From Cyclaneusma minus (Eukaryota > Ascomycota > Leotiomycetes > Marthamycetales > Marthamycetaceae): 64,000 nt of DNA. The notes beneath the pieces were generated by a model, which saw only the letters and a program-made list of their open reading frames with translations, was not told the origin of the DNA and made no database searches. A program made the position numbers and the translations under genes. Positions 53,910 to 64,000 of the stretch are shown one piece after another. How positions within the stretch are numbered: position 1 is the stretch's first letter; every line of letters starts with the position of its first letter. The DNA is taken from the NCBI GenBank assembly GCA_037179335.1, contig JAKZHN010000005.1, positions 310,001-374,000 on the forward strand. The letters run 5' to 3'.

Positions 53910-56900
53910 TCACCAAGCAGTATAACTCCTCACACTCCTCTGATCCGGCGTAACCTGCCCCGGCCTCGCGGGCGGCATCGGCAAATCCTCCGCATCCCCC
54001 TCCCCCTCCAAATCCCTCAACGCAGGCCCATTCGTCGCCGGTCCCACCGGACTCACTCTCCTCGCACTACTCCCCATCGCCGTCCCCGCCGCCGTCGTAG
54101 CCCCGCCACTGACTTGATGCTTGTTCATGCCCAGCGGACTGTTACTCCTTACATTCGGGTTCGGAGTCAACCCATTGATTCCCTTGCTCGCGACCCTCGC
54201 AGCAGCCACGGCAGCAGGCGCCGTCTTGCTCGACGTCTCTGCTCCGTTGCCATTCTCATCGTTGTGGATAGCAGCCGCCGCCGCCGCAGCAGCATTAGCG
54301 CTCGTCTTCCCCGCCGGATTTGCCTTAAACCCAGCACCGCTATTCGGATTCAGCGGACTACTCTTAGGAAGTCCATCTTTCACAGCCCCGAGCGTTCTCA
54401 CATCCTCCACAGGCGGCACGCCCTTATCACTAGTGATAGTAACCATACTAGCATTATCCGGCGCCAACGCTTTGTTTTTCTTAATCGTGAACGGAAATGC
54501 GACGCCTTGGGCTTTGGGCCGCTTGAGCGAGAAGTCGGTTTGGTTACCCAGAGTACCTGACGAGGCGCGTGCGGGTTCGGGACGAGGGGCGAGGGGCTCG
54601 AGAGGTTCGTCGTCAACAGTGTTGTTGGCGCCTAATGCTGCTGCTGGGCCTGTTTTGGCATCCTTAGATAGCAAAAAGGGGGGAATGTTGTCTGATTCTC
54701 CGCGCGCGGCGAGGTGGTCGGCAATAGTGGCGTTTTCGTCGATGGGCATAGCATCGTGCTGATGTTCAGTCTGTCGCTCATCACTCACAATCCGTCGTCG
54801 CGACCGACTCCTCCCCTCAACATCGCCCTTCTTCCCAACAGAGCCCCGTTTCGTAGCCATTGGAACATGTAAATCACCACCCTCTGAGCCATCATAGCTC
54901 GTTGTAGCCACCGTATCTGCAGTCTTCGGATTCCGATCCGCCTCCACCTCTCGTTCATTACTCTCCTTATCATGACTACTCCCCCACAGCGCCCACAAAC
55001 TCAATCCCATACTCTTACTCCTCTTCTTCTCATGTTCAATCTTCGCCGTCTTAATTCTCCCAGCCAACGCACTCGGCGGCGGCTGCTCACCATCGCCAAA
55101 CGGTTCGTAGCATGTTTCCATCTCCTTCATGCGCTGTTTCTGCACGCGCCGTTTTTCGGATGCATATTTAGTGTCCCATTGTCGTTTGGCGGCCATCCAT
55201 TTTCGCACGGGGCCGGGCTTGATTACGCCTATTTCGGCGGGCGACATGGTGCAGCCGGGGAGCTCGTGGGGTGGGACGAGGGCGTAGATTTCGCCGCTGC
55301 GGGAGACGCGTTGGCGGATCATGTGGTTGTGGAAGGGGGGAAGGGGGTCGCCTGCTTTGCCGACTTGGGTGGGACCTGATGCTTTCTGTCGAAAATGTTA
55401 GTATTGATCTGACCAAGGGAAACGCACCTACAAACCTTTTCTGCAGACGCTCCGGATGAGCTCTCTGTTGAAATCTGTGAGATTTGATCATCATCAACGA
55501 TTTCAATCTCGGTCTTTTGGGCCCGAGCTAGTGCCCAAGCACCGAACTGTGAGATGGATCTGTACATGTACTTTGCAGGACGCGTAAAGCTCAAAGTAGG
55601 CGCCACATGGCACAAGTCATCCCAGACTTGTAGTTGAACATCAGTCGGTTTGTACTTCTTGATTTGCTCTCTCGCTTCCGGATACTCGTCCAGAAAAGCA
55701 TCGCCAGGGGGATACTGGGAGGGATGGGCTGCTTTGTGAGCCAAGTAGATTTGTTCATCTCTGAGCATTTCCCCGCCGCCTGTCAAAATGAGCAATGGCG
55801 GTAGGCCACCGAGAGAAGGCTGTAAGACCGGAGAGACAAGAGGATGCGACATGAGCTGGTTGGTGGCGTACATCTGGATCTGGTCTTTGATTTCGACTTT
55901 CTTGCCATCTATCATGATGGACAAGTTGTGTACAGGGCCGGCAATTGGGTTTGCATTCTTTCCTGTGCCTTCGGCAGTAGCGGCACCGCTCATACTGGCA
56001 TCTGCGTTTTGGGCATCCGGGCCTACGCTTTGTACCTGGAATCCTTGCACCGCTTCGCCTTCAGTCTGAGCGGTTGCTGGCCGAGATGACGGATGAACCT
56101 GGTTGTTTGCGATTTGCAACATGTCGTCTGAGTTGGGAGGCGGCCACGATGGAGATGGTTTCTGGTGGAAGCCGTGGGGTGGGATGTAGTCCATTGGGTT
56201 GTCTCCTGCGACACTGGGGAATGAGTGGGTAAGATCAACCCAGGGCGATATTAAAACAGCTCCAGCTGGTAAAGGGAGTCCTTGGTCGCGAAGAATCACC
56301 ATCATGCTGATAACCATTCCGCCGCCCGCAGAATCACCCGCGAGAATAATCTCGGTTGGGTCGTGTATCGTCAGCAGGTACATATACGCAGCCAGACAAT
56401 CCAGGAGACCGCATGGAAAAGGGAATTGAGGAGCCAATCGGTAGCGAGGTGCAAAAACCCTCGCCTTCAACTTCCTCGCATGCCTCTGCATCTGATACCG
56501 ATGCTCATCCACGCTCCCAAAAAAGTACGCACCCCCATGCACATACAGCATCACCCTCTTTCCCCTCCCCCCATCTTTCTTCCTCACATTGTAATCGCTC
56601 CGCATCTCAATCCACTCCGCCTTCAACTCGCTCCCCGGCCTGCGCCATTGCCACCATGTCTTCCCTCCAACTTGTTCAATCCCCTTAGGTCCTAATTGTG
56701 CTTGGATGGCCTCGACTGCTTTGGCGATTTGCTCAGCAGGAATATTGACTTCTTCGACGCGGACCCAGCGTGGATGGGGGACCCATTGGGAAGTGAAGCG
56801 TTGCAGGTCTTCGACGGTGTTGTGGGAGGCATAGAGGAGGAATTTGCCGATTAGGGCGAGGCCTTCGTCGTAGGAGATGTGGGCGGTGGGTTTTTTGGCG

Positions 56901-57088
56901 CGGACTTTGCGGTTTGTGTACTATTGGGGAGAAGGTTAGCTATTGGTTCTGTTTCATAGGCTCTCGTAGTAGAAGATTAAAGGGGGCTGAGGGATGAGAA
57001 TGAGGAAAGGGGGGCATACGTGGGAGACGAATGTGCTGATGACAGCGGGCGTGACAGCCATGCCCACTGTTGCCGTGTTGAAGACCAT
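53910..57088 (-). CDS. Alpha/beta hydrolase (hormone-sensitive-lipase-like) with long disordered tail
   Basis: This 1009-residue protein has exons 57088-57020, 56920-55436 and 55385-53910. The introns are 99 and 50 bp; the second has a perfect TACTAAC branch site. The N-terminal exon encodes a hydrophobic segment (TATVGMAVTPAVISTFVSH). The hydrolase domain (about 120-500) has the oxyanion motif HGGAYFFGS, the nucleophile elbow GDSAGGG, and an acid/His pair near DEYPEARE and DDLCHVAP, as in the abhydrolase_3/HSL family. It likely acts on lipid or sterol esters, probably membrane-associated. After about residue 520 comes roughly 490 residues of low-complexity sequence with a poly-Ala run (SANAAAAAAAAIH) and basic SR-type patches, suggesting regulation rather than catalysis. 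An upstream in-frame extension to about 57250 is possible. Confidence 0.88.
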
Positions 57089-58176
57089 GGTGAACGATTG
57101 AATCCTCCTCCACTGGCTGAAAATAAGTCGGTCTCGAAACACTGATTGCTGGCGCAATTCAGGAACGTAGCTGTATATCCTCGTCGTATGTCCCTCTACC
57201 TCGGGCGCAACACAGCTCCTATGCAGTGTCCCCTGCGTACTCAGCGTCAAAAACTCTCAAACTCGCAGACTCTCAGAGCACTGAAGCTTCACCAGTAGTC
57301 GTCAATTCCCGGAGCAGCTGGAAATTCGGAACTCAGCGGAAGCAGACACAATGGACAAGCGAACAAAGAAAGGTCGAACAACGATCGCAGCTCCTGAGCT
57401 CCCCCCTGTCGTTCTTCGGCATTAGACATTAAGCCAGACTGTGTTTAGACATGGTGCTAGTGTTTAGACCGCACGCAGCCGTCCGGCAACGATGCTACAC
57501 AGCCTTGGTCGAGTCGCGCCAAATGAATGTGGCCGTCCGGTCTATTGGAAGCTTTAGACTGTTGTGGCTGTGGAAAAGCAAATTTGGGCACATAGACGTC
57601 ATGCCGCTGTGGATGTCCATTCCGGGGTTTTTGACGGATTGACATAAGACATCACTGGAAATGAAGAAATCATAAGAAGCAAAGCAAAGCTTACAGGTCT
57701 TACTGTAAATATTCGGAAAACAGAATTGTATAGAAGCGAGCATGTTGTGGTTCGTATAATTTCCAAAGGTTTGCAAACGCTTTGCACAACCGCATTCATG
57801 GTATTGTCTGGAAACCGAGGTCCAAATTGCCATGTGGAGAATCCGTCTTGGCATTAATTTAATACCGCTCTCGGTCTAGACCCTCGCGCCTCGACCAATC
57901 CAAAAATCCGTCGCAATTTCCAAATTTCCAATTTTTCGCCGCAGCATACGCATGTGCCACACCCTGGAAGTTAAGCCACACCTTGACGTCAAGCCACACA
58001 AAAAAAGTTTCGACGTCAAGTGTGAAGAAAGTTCGAAAAAACTCTCGGAATTGAGAGACCTCGACCTTCTCCAAACGCACACAACTTTGCCAAACCCCAA
58101 TCCCAAAGCAAAACTCGAACCAAAGCTTGAACTTCGAATCCATCCCCAGGAAAAAGCATCAAACAAACTGCGCAAA
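57089..58176. other. Intergenic, 1.1 kb
   Basis: This is the shared upstream region of the divergent hydrolase and TSR2 genes. The frame of TSR2 is open upstream to 57952, but the sequence there (KPHLDVKPHKKSF type) does not fit the family. I see nothing else. Confidence 0.5.
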
Positions 58177-58893
58177 ATGGCTTCCACAGCAGCCCAGCAA
58201 AACGCCGGTCCCTCCACCGCGCAAGCCAAAGAAAGCACTCCAGGTACACTCAATCCCATTCTCCCACCATCCCCACCATTGCTTCCCCAGCAGATAATCC
58301 AGCACCTCCCATTCCACCACCAATTTCAAACCTCCTTCCCACTAACCCCGCCTCCAGAGCAACGCCAAGCCTTCTTCGAACTCCACACCTCCCTCACCCT
58401 CTTCTTCTGGCCCGTCCTCACCTTCGCCGTCTCCGAAAACCTCGGCGGCGGCGACAGCCTCGACAAGCGCGACTGGTTCACCGGCTCCCTCGTCTCCCTC
58501 TTCGAAGCCGACCCCGCCACCGACGAATTCGATGTCGAATCCATGCTCCTGCAAGTCATGCTCGATGAATTCGAGTTGGCGGTTGATGACGATAGCAGCA
58601 AAGATGTGGCGGAGCAGATTGTAAGGGGCTGGAACAATTGCATGAGAGGGGATTTTAAGGAAACGGAGGAGTTGAGGGAGAGGTGGGAGAAGAGGGGTGG
58701 GAAGGCGGAGAAATTGGTGTTTCAGAGGGGGCTGGATGTGGAGGAGGAGGGGGAGTGGAGTAGTGGGGATGAGGAGGAGGAGGATAGTGATGTGGAGATG
58801 GAGGAGGCGCCGCAGCTGGTGGAGAGGAAGTCGAAGCCGGAGCCGGAGGTTGATGAGGAGGGGTTTACGAAGGTTGAGCGGAAGAAGAGGTGA
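58177..58893 (+). CDS. TSR2: Pre-rRNA-processing protein TSR2
   Basis: This 238-residue protein should be the escort/chaperone that protects and releases ribosomal protein eS26 during small-subunit assembly in the nucleus. The conserved core (about 65-165) reads FFELHTSLTLFFWPVLTFAVSENLGGGDSLDKRDWF, followed by VESMLLQVMLDEFELAVDDDS and VAEQIVRGWNNC, as expected for the TSR2 domain. The family's WGG signature appears as LGGG, a local substitution. The C-terminus is strongly acidic (DEEEEDSDVEMEE), the part that binds eS26 in yeast, and ends with EEGFTKVERKKR, the usual ending. I start at 58177 because the 75 residues upstream in frame are unlike the family. No intron. Confidence 0.92.
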   Translation: MASTAAQQNAGPSTAQAKESTPGTLNPILPPSPPLLPQQIIQHLPFHHQFQTSFPLTPPPEQRQAFFELHTSLTLFFWPVLTFAVSENLGGGDSLDKRDWFTGSLVSLFEADPATDEFDVESMLLQVMLDEFELAVDDDSSKDVAEQIVRGWNNCMRGDFKETEELRERWEKRGGKAEKLVFQRGLDVEEEGEWSSGDEEEEDSDVEMEEAPQLVERKSKPEPEVDEEGFTKVERKKR

Positions 58894-59221
58894 AGAAATG
58901 AACCTCTTTGAAGCGAAAAATAAAAATGAGTCTATGGGCGAAGAGAGGCGAATGAAGGCGCAAAAAGGGGTTTCAGGGGCGTTTGTATTGGGGAATGGGT
59001 AATTGATGCATGTGGTGGTTATGGAATTGACTAAGCCTATCATACCCTTCCGCAATCCGATTCCTTGAGGCCAATGAAGCTGGGAGAAATGGAATTTCAG
59101 CGAGGTCGGGAGGGAACCGAGTACGCCTTGCAGGAAACCGATACCACAACCCGAAAAACACCAAAACGCAATCAAGCAATCAATCAAATCAAACACAGCC
59201 CGCAGCTCCTCAAAGCACAGC
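58894..59221. other. Intergenic, 0.33 kb between convergent genes
   Basis: This 3' region is shared by TSR2 and the BSD gene. I see nothing beyond AT-rich 3'-end sequence. Confidence 0.5.
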
Positions 59222-60607
59222 CTACTCCCAATCCTCCTCCTCGCTATCATCCCCCTTCCTCGACTCCTTCGGACTATCCGGAGCCCGACTCTGAAGCCCG
59301 CTCGCCGTCCCCACCACATCATAGCTCCCATCGCTATCCGCCTGCGACTTCTCATCATGCGACCTCCTCGGCTCCGAAGGCTTCAGATACGCAGACGATG
59401 AAGCAGAGGAAGCGGCAGGCTGGGTTGCGGAAGTGGGCTGGATGGTTGTGGAAGAGGCGACGGACGAGGGACGATCGCTGCTGTTTTCCTTCTTAGACTT
59501 AGATGCTTCGGGCTTAGCAGCCTCTTCGTTGTCTGAATCATCGGATTCGTCCCAGCCGACTTCTTCCTCTTCGTTGTCTCCTGCTGCGCCTATGAAATGT
59601 GTTAGCATGCAAGTGATGGCGATGTAGCCTCCCTCTCCTTGGACCGAATGAATAGAATTAACATACCTTTGAGAATGTCCCGACGGCGCGCTTCAGCAGT
59701 ATCAATGCTGTGTCTCAGGAAATAGTAGCGTCGCCAAAAATCCTTATACACCACGCGATCCGGCACCAATTTCTCCATCGCGCTCCTCAACTCCTCATAC
59801 TTCTCCAAATCCCGGCTTATATCTTCCGTCTTCTTATCCGCATCAAACTCCTTCGACCAGCTCTCATACTCCTCCCCAGTAGGATCTCTGAGAAAACTGT
59901 CAAGCGAAGAATGGATAACATGGAGTTGTGCATCGAAGCGAGTTGTATGAAACACCCGCTTCCCATGCGCATCTTTGCTTTCAAACATCACCGTACTTGG
60001 CTGAGAGGAAGAGGAGTCGGAAGGCGGTGCGATGGTAACAGCATCGCGCAGGAAATTGCGGATGTTGGTGCCGAATTTCAACAGTGCTTCGTCGGCGGCG
60101 TCTTCGGCGGCTTGGATTTCTTTGAGGCGGCGGGCGGCTTCGATGCGGAGGCGCTCGAGCATGCCTTCTGATGTTTCGGTGGCATTTTCTCCTTTCTCCT
60201 TTTCGGTGGTTGTTGAAGACTCGCTCTTCTCGGTGCTGCTTTGGCTGCTGCTTGTTTGGATTCCGCGGGTGCGGGTGATGAGCGAGGTTCGGAGTTCGGT
60301 TGCGCCTTTCAGGGCGTCTTCGCCGAGGGAGGTGAGCTCTTGTTGGGCTTCTTTGTAGACGCTTTCACCCTGTAGTTGTTTATCAGTAGGCTGGACTGGA
60401 GATGGTGGTTTGCGAGGCTCAACAAACCTGCTTAACTACACTGCCGAAGAATCCACCCAGCTTGGCACCCCATGGGCTTAATGAGATCGCCTTATAGGCC
60501 TCCTGGAATTCAGAGTTCAAGCTCTGGTCGGGTTGTTTGGCTTTAGCAGCTTCCGACTTGTCGGGGGACAAGGCTTCCTCCTGGATGTGATCGTAGGCGA
60601 GATCCAT
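59222..60607 (-). CDS. BSD-domain protein
   Basis: Exons 60607-60428, 60369-59667 and 59589-59222 give 416 aa; introns are 58 and 77 bp with matching phases. The N-terminus (AISLSPWGAKLGGFFGSVVKQGESVYKEAQQEL) is an amphipathic region seen in fungal BSD proteins. The BSD domain lies near 210-290 and includes LEKYEELRSAMEKLVPDRVVYKDFWRRYYFLRH; the FW pair and following aromatics are the BSD signature. The tail is acidic and Ser-rich and ends DDSEEEDWE. BSD domains occur in TFIIH p62, synapse-associated and DOS2-like proteins; this architecture resembles the DOS2/synapse-associated group. Molecular function is not established. Confidence 0.85.
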
Positions 60608-60978
60608 GATTCCGGCTCGAGCGGATGTCTAGTTGTTCACAATTTGGTTTATTCGGGGCAGCGTCTTCGAGGTCGGGGCATAGTCTAGGGAGCGTAGGAC
60701 ATTATCAGGAGCTTTGGGGTCTGAGGAGTGGTTTGGTCGCTTGGGGTCTGCGATACAACATGAACCATCGTAGGATGATGAGTAGCGGTTGGATCGGTCC
60801 CTCATAATATGCGGGATGAGCTAATCCCGCTTTTGGCACTAGCGTCAGTGCCCTGTCATCGCCCAACCATCCCAGATACAGATCTTCTCGTGCAGCTCGC
60901 GATTCTTCAATCACCACAGCTACGACAGCAAGTTCCTGACATTTTCGTCTCACAGCACATCTATCACTGGTATTCAAG
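60608..60978. other. Intergenic, 0.37 kb
   Basis: This is a divergent promoter between the BSD-domain and CWC16-type genes. No specific motif stands out. Confidence 0.5.
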
Positions 60979-62058
60979 ATGCAGGGCTTTAACATGGGAC
61001 GCTACGTCCCGCCCGAACTCGAAGGCACCATCAGCGCCAACAAACTCGCCGGCAAGAACGCCCTCGGCGCGCGCGCCAACAAGTCCTCTCAAGGCATCCT
61101 CACTGTGCGCTTCGAAATGCCCTTCCCCATCTGGTGCACCTCGTGTCCCAAACCCACCATCATCGGTCAAGGCGTGCGCTTCAATGCCGAGAAAAAGAAA
61201 GTAGGGAATTACTACTCGACGCCCATCTGGGCTTTTCGCATGAAACACGTTGTCTGTGGGAACTGGATTGAGATACGGACGGATCCGAAGGCTGCGGATT
61301 ATGTGGTGCATGAGGGGGCGAGGAAGAGGGATTTGGGAGAGGGGAAGGAGATGGAGGGGGATGTGAGGATTTTGACACAGGAGGAGAGGGAGAAGTTGAG
61401 GGCGGATGCGTTTGCGCATCTCGAGGTTACTATTGAGGATCGGAAGCGGTTGCAGGATAGCAAGTTGCGGATCGAGGAGCTGGAGGATCTGGCCGAGCAG
61501 CAGTGGGAGGACCCTTATGAGAAGAATCGGAAACTGAGGAGGGCTTTTAGGGCCGAGAGGAAGGTGCGCGAACACGATGCTGCTGTTACTGGAGCTTTGC
61601 AGGACAAGATGAGCTTGGGGATTGAACTGCTGCCTACCAGTGAAGAAGACACGCGAAGAGCCGGCTTTGTGGAATTTGGAGCTGCGGACCCGGAAAAGGC
61701 TATCGAGAGAGCAGTTGCGAAACCGCTCTTTGCTGGTCCTCAGGACAAGAAAGCAAAGGCTCTGGTGACGGCGAAAAGGTCCAAGAAGCTGAAAGCGGCT
61801 GATCTGGTTGCCCAGCGCAAGGCAAACTTGGCCCAGGAAATCAGGGGGAGGACGAGAGCTGCCACTGACCCCTTTTTGACTGATGTCAAGTCCAGCACCT
61901 CTGATGCGTCTGCAAGAATCTTCTCTGGTATCAAACGAAAGCGCGCTGATTCGGAAGAGACCAAGCCTTCCACCACAGCTAACCAGGCCGAAAGTGTTGT
62001 TGATGCTGCTCCGGCGAAGGAGACATCTGCTACTCTGGTTGACTACGACTCCGATTGA
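60979..62058 (+). CDS. CWC16 family splicing factor, CCDC130/Saf4-type
   Basis: This 359-residue nuclear protein of the Yju2/CCDC130 (CWC16) family associates with the spliceosome around catalytic activation. It begins MQGFNMGRYVPPELEGTIS, the usual start. The zinc-binding-like module has WCTSCPKPTIIGQGVRFNAEKK and NYYSTPIWAFRMKHVVCGNWIEIRTDPK, with Cys pairs partly replaced (MKHVVC), as in CCDC130-type members. A helical stretch follows (QEEREKLRADAFAHLEVTIEDRKRLQD) with coiled-coil character, then FGAADPEKAIERA and a basic tail with KRKRAD. It ends in the acidic VDYDSD. It is intron-free and of normal length. The NAEKKKVGNYYSTPI form favours the CCDC130/Saf4 branch over Yju2. Confidence 0.92.
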   Translation: MQGFNMGRYVPPELEGTISANKLAGKNALGARANKSSQGILTVRFEMPFPIWCTSCPKPTIIGQGVRFNAEKKKVGNYYSTPIWAFRMKHVVCGNWIEIRTDPKAADYVVHEGARKRDLGEGKEMEGDVRILTQEEREKLRADAFAHLEVTIEDRKRLQDSKLRIEELEDLAEQQWEDPYEKNRKLRRAFRAERKVREHDAAVTGALQDKMSLGIELLPTSEEDTRRAGFVEFGAADPEKAIERAVAKPLFAGPQDKKAKALVTAKRSKKLKAADLVAQRKANLAQEIRGRTRAATDPFLTDVKSSTSDASARIFSGIKRKRADSEETKPSTTANQAESVVDAAPAKETSATLVDYDSD

Positions 62059-63575
62059 GCAGTGAACCTGAATGACCAATTGAACTTGAGCCCAAGGATC
62101 AGATCAATGAGTCTTCATGGATCATCTGTTCATCTAACCCACGTCTCCAGTGTACCCCGAGATCTCGCTCTCCGGGGTCAAGGACGGGGAAAGGGGCAAT
62201 GCATCAATACCCCACACATCGGTGGCAGCTGAAGCCCAGCCCGAGGAGGCTATGCTAATCTTGGAGGCACATACCAAGGACGACACTTAATTGAGGACTT
62301 CCGCCCTCTCTCCTGTTTGCTCCACATCTCGACTGGGCTGAATATCGATGACCGCATGGTAAGTGGCCGTGCATCTCTTGGGCTGGTATGGAGCTAATAC
62401 TATGATGTCCCTGTCACATTAGACATATTCTAGAAGCCTGTGTTTCGTCGAAGAACAATTGAAGACGAAGAACAAGGCAAGAAATCACATGAATCCCATC
62501 ACCGCCTACTCGTCTGAATATTTGGGCGCTCCTTTGAAGGGGTTACTAACTACGAAAACGACGCATTGTTGCCCTGTGATTGATCGAATACTATTCTCAA
62601 AGTCATCCAGACCATGAACTCGGAACTCCACACTTGGGCACTCATCCAGTCGATGGCCTCATTGAACGAGTCCGATGGCTTGGCTTGTTTCCCATGGCTT
62701 GGACGAGTCCCATTCATTTGTCTCGGTTACCTGTGTTTACCCGGATCAAGATCGTTTTATGGAAATATACTCACCACGTGGCAATGCCATCTGCGATGAC
62801 TCGCGGTTAACATGAAGACTCGCATCCAAGACCTCTAGCGGTCTTGAGCATCACTTCGCCAAGAGCGTCAGCACTGAGGCTTAATTGACTTCGTGCCAAG
62901 CTCGAGGCTGCGCTGACGGCAGTTTAAGGTTGCTCCCCCACCTTTTGGGGCGTAGCGCACCGCTGTCTCTGCATTTGTGGGAACAGTCATAAAGTTTGTC
63001 TGAATAGCATCACTCATCATCACTGGATTTCGAGACTTCTGCAATCTGCGAAAGACTTCATGTTCGCAGTGTACAATTCTGGCCTTCAATGCTCCTTGTT
63101 ATCCCCGTCGGGCCAATCAAGTGATGCCCGATCTCGGGATTTTCGCCCTATGGGGCTCCGGTGATGGCGCCCGTCTGTGCATCTGCGAATTGCGGAGACC
63201 CTTTCGCCTCCAGCTCCATGTCGTGTCTCGGCATGGCAGACTCTGTGTGTGACTGGTGAGTTGGACATCTGGGGAGAGCGGTCTTTGCGCCGTAGCTCTT
63301 CACAGCCTCGTCGATGTTGTCTTGGACATCTCAATCTCAAGAGCCTACGTGTAATAACCTCTGGGCATATTGGCGCAGTTTTCTGTTCTTTCTCCTGTTG
63401 CATCCCTTCCCTTCGTTATTTACCTTGCCGTCTTTCTCTCCCATACCATCTTGCTTGCACCCCAACATGAATTGATGTTTCTCGCCAACCAGAACTCGTT
63501 ACTACTGTCACTGCAAGCATAGTCATTTCCTAGCGATAGGGACTTGTTCCCGCCCGGCCTCTTTCAATCTCAGCC
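62059..63575. other. Gene-free, about 1.5 kb
   Basis: This lies between the CWC16-type and ABC transporter genes. Short open frames (for example 62580-62810 and minus 63086-63403) have no domain support. The last 100 bases before 63576 are pyrimidine-rich, consistent with a fungal promoter/5' leader. Confidence 0.5.
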
Positions 63576-64000
63576 ATGGGTGTCCTCAAGCAGTCATGGA
63601 CACTGACTGCTAAAAACATCCTCATCACCGTCAACCGCCACACTTTCAGCACCTCCATCCGAGCCTTCATCTTGCCCATCGCCTTTATCATTTTCCTCAG
63701 CTTTGCCAAAAATCTCTTCGTCCCTCCCGCTACTTTCGGCATTGGCTCTCCTACCACCGTTCGATCGCTACAGGAAGGACTCGAGGCATCTTCGGGCGGA
63801 AGGAACACTCTGGTAATTGTCAACAATGGATTTTCAGGAGGCGCCATTGATCAAGTCACCGATGTTTTGGCTCAGCAAGTCACCGCTGCCGGCAAAACTC
63901 TCACTCGCGCTTCCACTCAATCTGATCTCTTGACTACTTGCAAAAGCAGTCTGAGAGGAGTCACTTCCTGCTATGGAGCTGTTGTCTTCTATTCCTCGCC
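63576..64000 (+). CDS. ABC transporter, ABCA-like, 5' end only (cut by window edge)
   Basis: The frame runs from ATG 63576 off the window edge (141 complete codons seen). The start MGVLKQSWTLTAKNILI, the Arg/His-rich turn VNRHTFSTSIRAF, one membrane helix (LPIAFIIFLSFAKNLF) and the following extracellular-type sequence (ATFGIGSPTTVRSLQE, SGGRNTLVIVNN) match the N-terminus of fungal ABCA-type lipid transporters. In that family a first TM helix leads into a large luminal domain before the ABC2 membrane and nucleotide-binding domains. Those later domains lie beyond the window, so the call rests on the N-terminal pattern. Confidence 0.75.
   Translation, partial: MGVLKQSWTLTAKNILITVNRHTFSTSIRAFILPIAFIIFLSFAKNLFVPPATFGIGSPTTVRSLQEGLEASSGGRNTLVIVNNGFSGGAIDQVTDVLAQQVTAAGKTLTRASTQSDLLTTCKSSLRGVTSCYGAVVFYSS

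Noticed and set aside
57952..58176. Upstream 75-residue extension of TSR2
   Set aside because: It is low-complexity Lys/Pro-rich sequence with no family similarity; the ATG at 58177 gives normal length.
59065..59496. Plus-strand open frame of 143 codons
   Set aside because: It is the antisense shadow of the last exon of the BSD-domain gene.

Overview
The window looks like nuclear DNA of a filamentous ascomycete (Pezizomycotina). Genes have short introns (about 50-105 bp, GTANGT-type donors, CTRAC/TACTAAC-like branch sites, CAG/TAG acceptors), lie on both strands without operons, and belong to typical fungal families: NACHT-ankyrin proteins, UstYa-like DUF3328, DUF3533, a Dal5-type permease and an ExgD-type glucanase. 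Dothideomycetes is plausible but not proven from sequence alone.

Layout. 0.5-8.8 kb: an uncharacterised three-exon gene, a complete 222-bp TA-flanked MITE, and a 2081-residue NACHT-ankyrin (NLR-like) gene whose single intron holds a decayed relative of the MITE. 10.8-13.0 kb: a Dal5-type permease with six exons. 15.1-16.5 kb: a disordered Ser/Pro-rich protein. 16.5-19.3 kb: gene-free, with degenerate repeats. 19.3-20.7 kb: a DUF3533/SNG1-type membrane protein. 22.4-25.7 kb: a TBC RabGAP with a third MITE relative upstream. 28.9-34.2 kb: a second NACHT-ankyrin protein with five exons.

34.9-43.6 kb is the most interesting part, a compact candidate ribosomal-peptide (RiPP, dikaritin/ustiloxin-like) cluster. 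It has an O-methyltransferase broken by two compensating frameshifts, a BAHD-like acyltransferase, a rhodopsin-family membrane protein that looks 5'-truncated, a UstYa-like DUF3328 oxidase with both HxxHC motifs, a secreted precursor with three 27-residue repeats separated by Kex2-type KR/RR sites, and an MCT-type MFS transporter. The oxidase and precursor genes are divergent around a 787-bp shared promoter. The inferred pathway is secretory entry of the precursor, Kex2 cutting into identical peptides, oxidative modification by the UstYa-like protein, possible methylation and acylation, and export by the MFS protein.

46.8-64 kb is mostly conserved housekeeping: mitochondrial branched-chain 2-oxoacid dehydrogenase E1 beta, a membrane-anchored GH5 exo-beta-1,3-glucanase, an SDR/epimerase-like protein, a hormone-sensitive-lipase-like hydrolase with a long disordered tail, TSR2, a BSD-domain protein, a CWC16/CCDC130-type splicing factor, and the 5' end of an ABCA-like transporter cut by the window edge.

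Exon boundaries were placed by eye from splice consensus, reading phase and family continuity; no alignment or RNA data were used.
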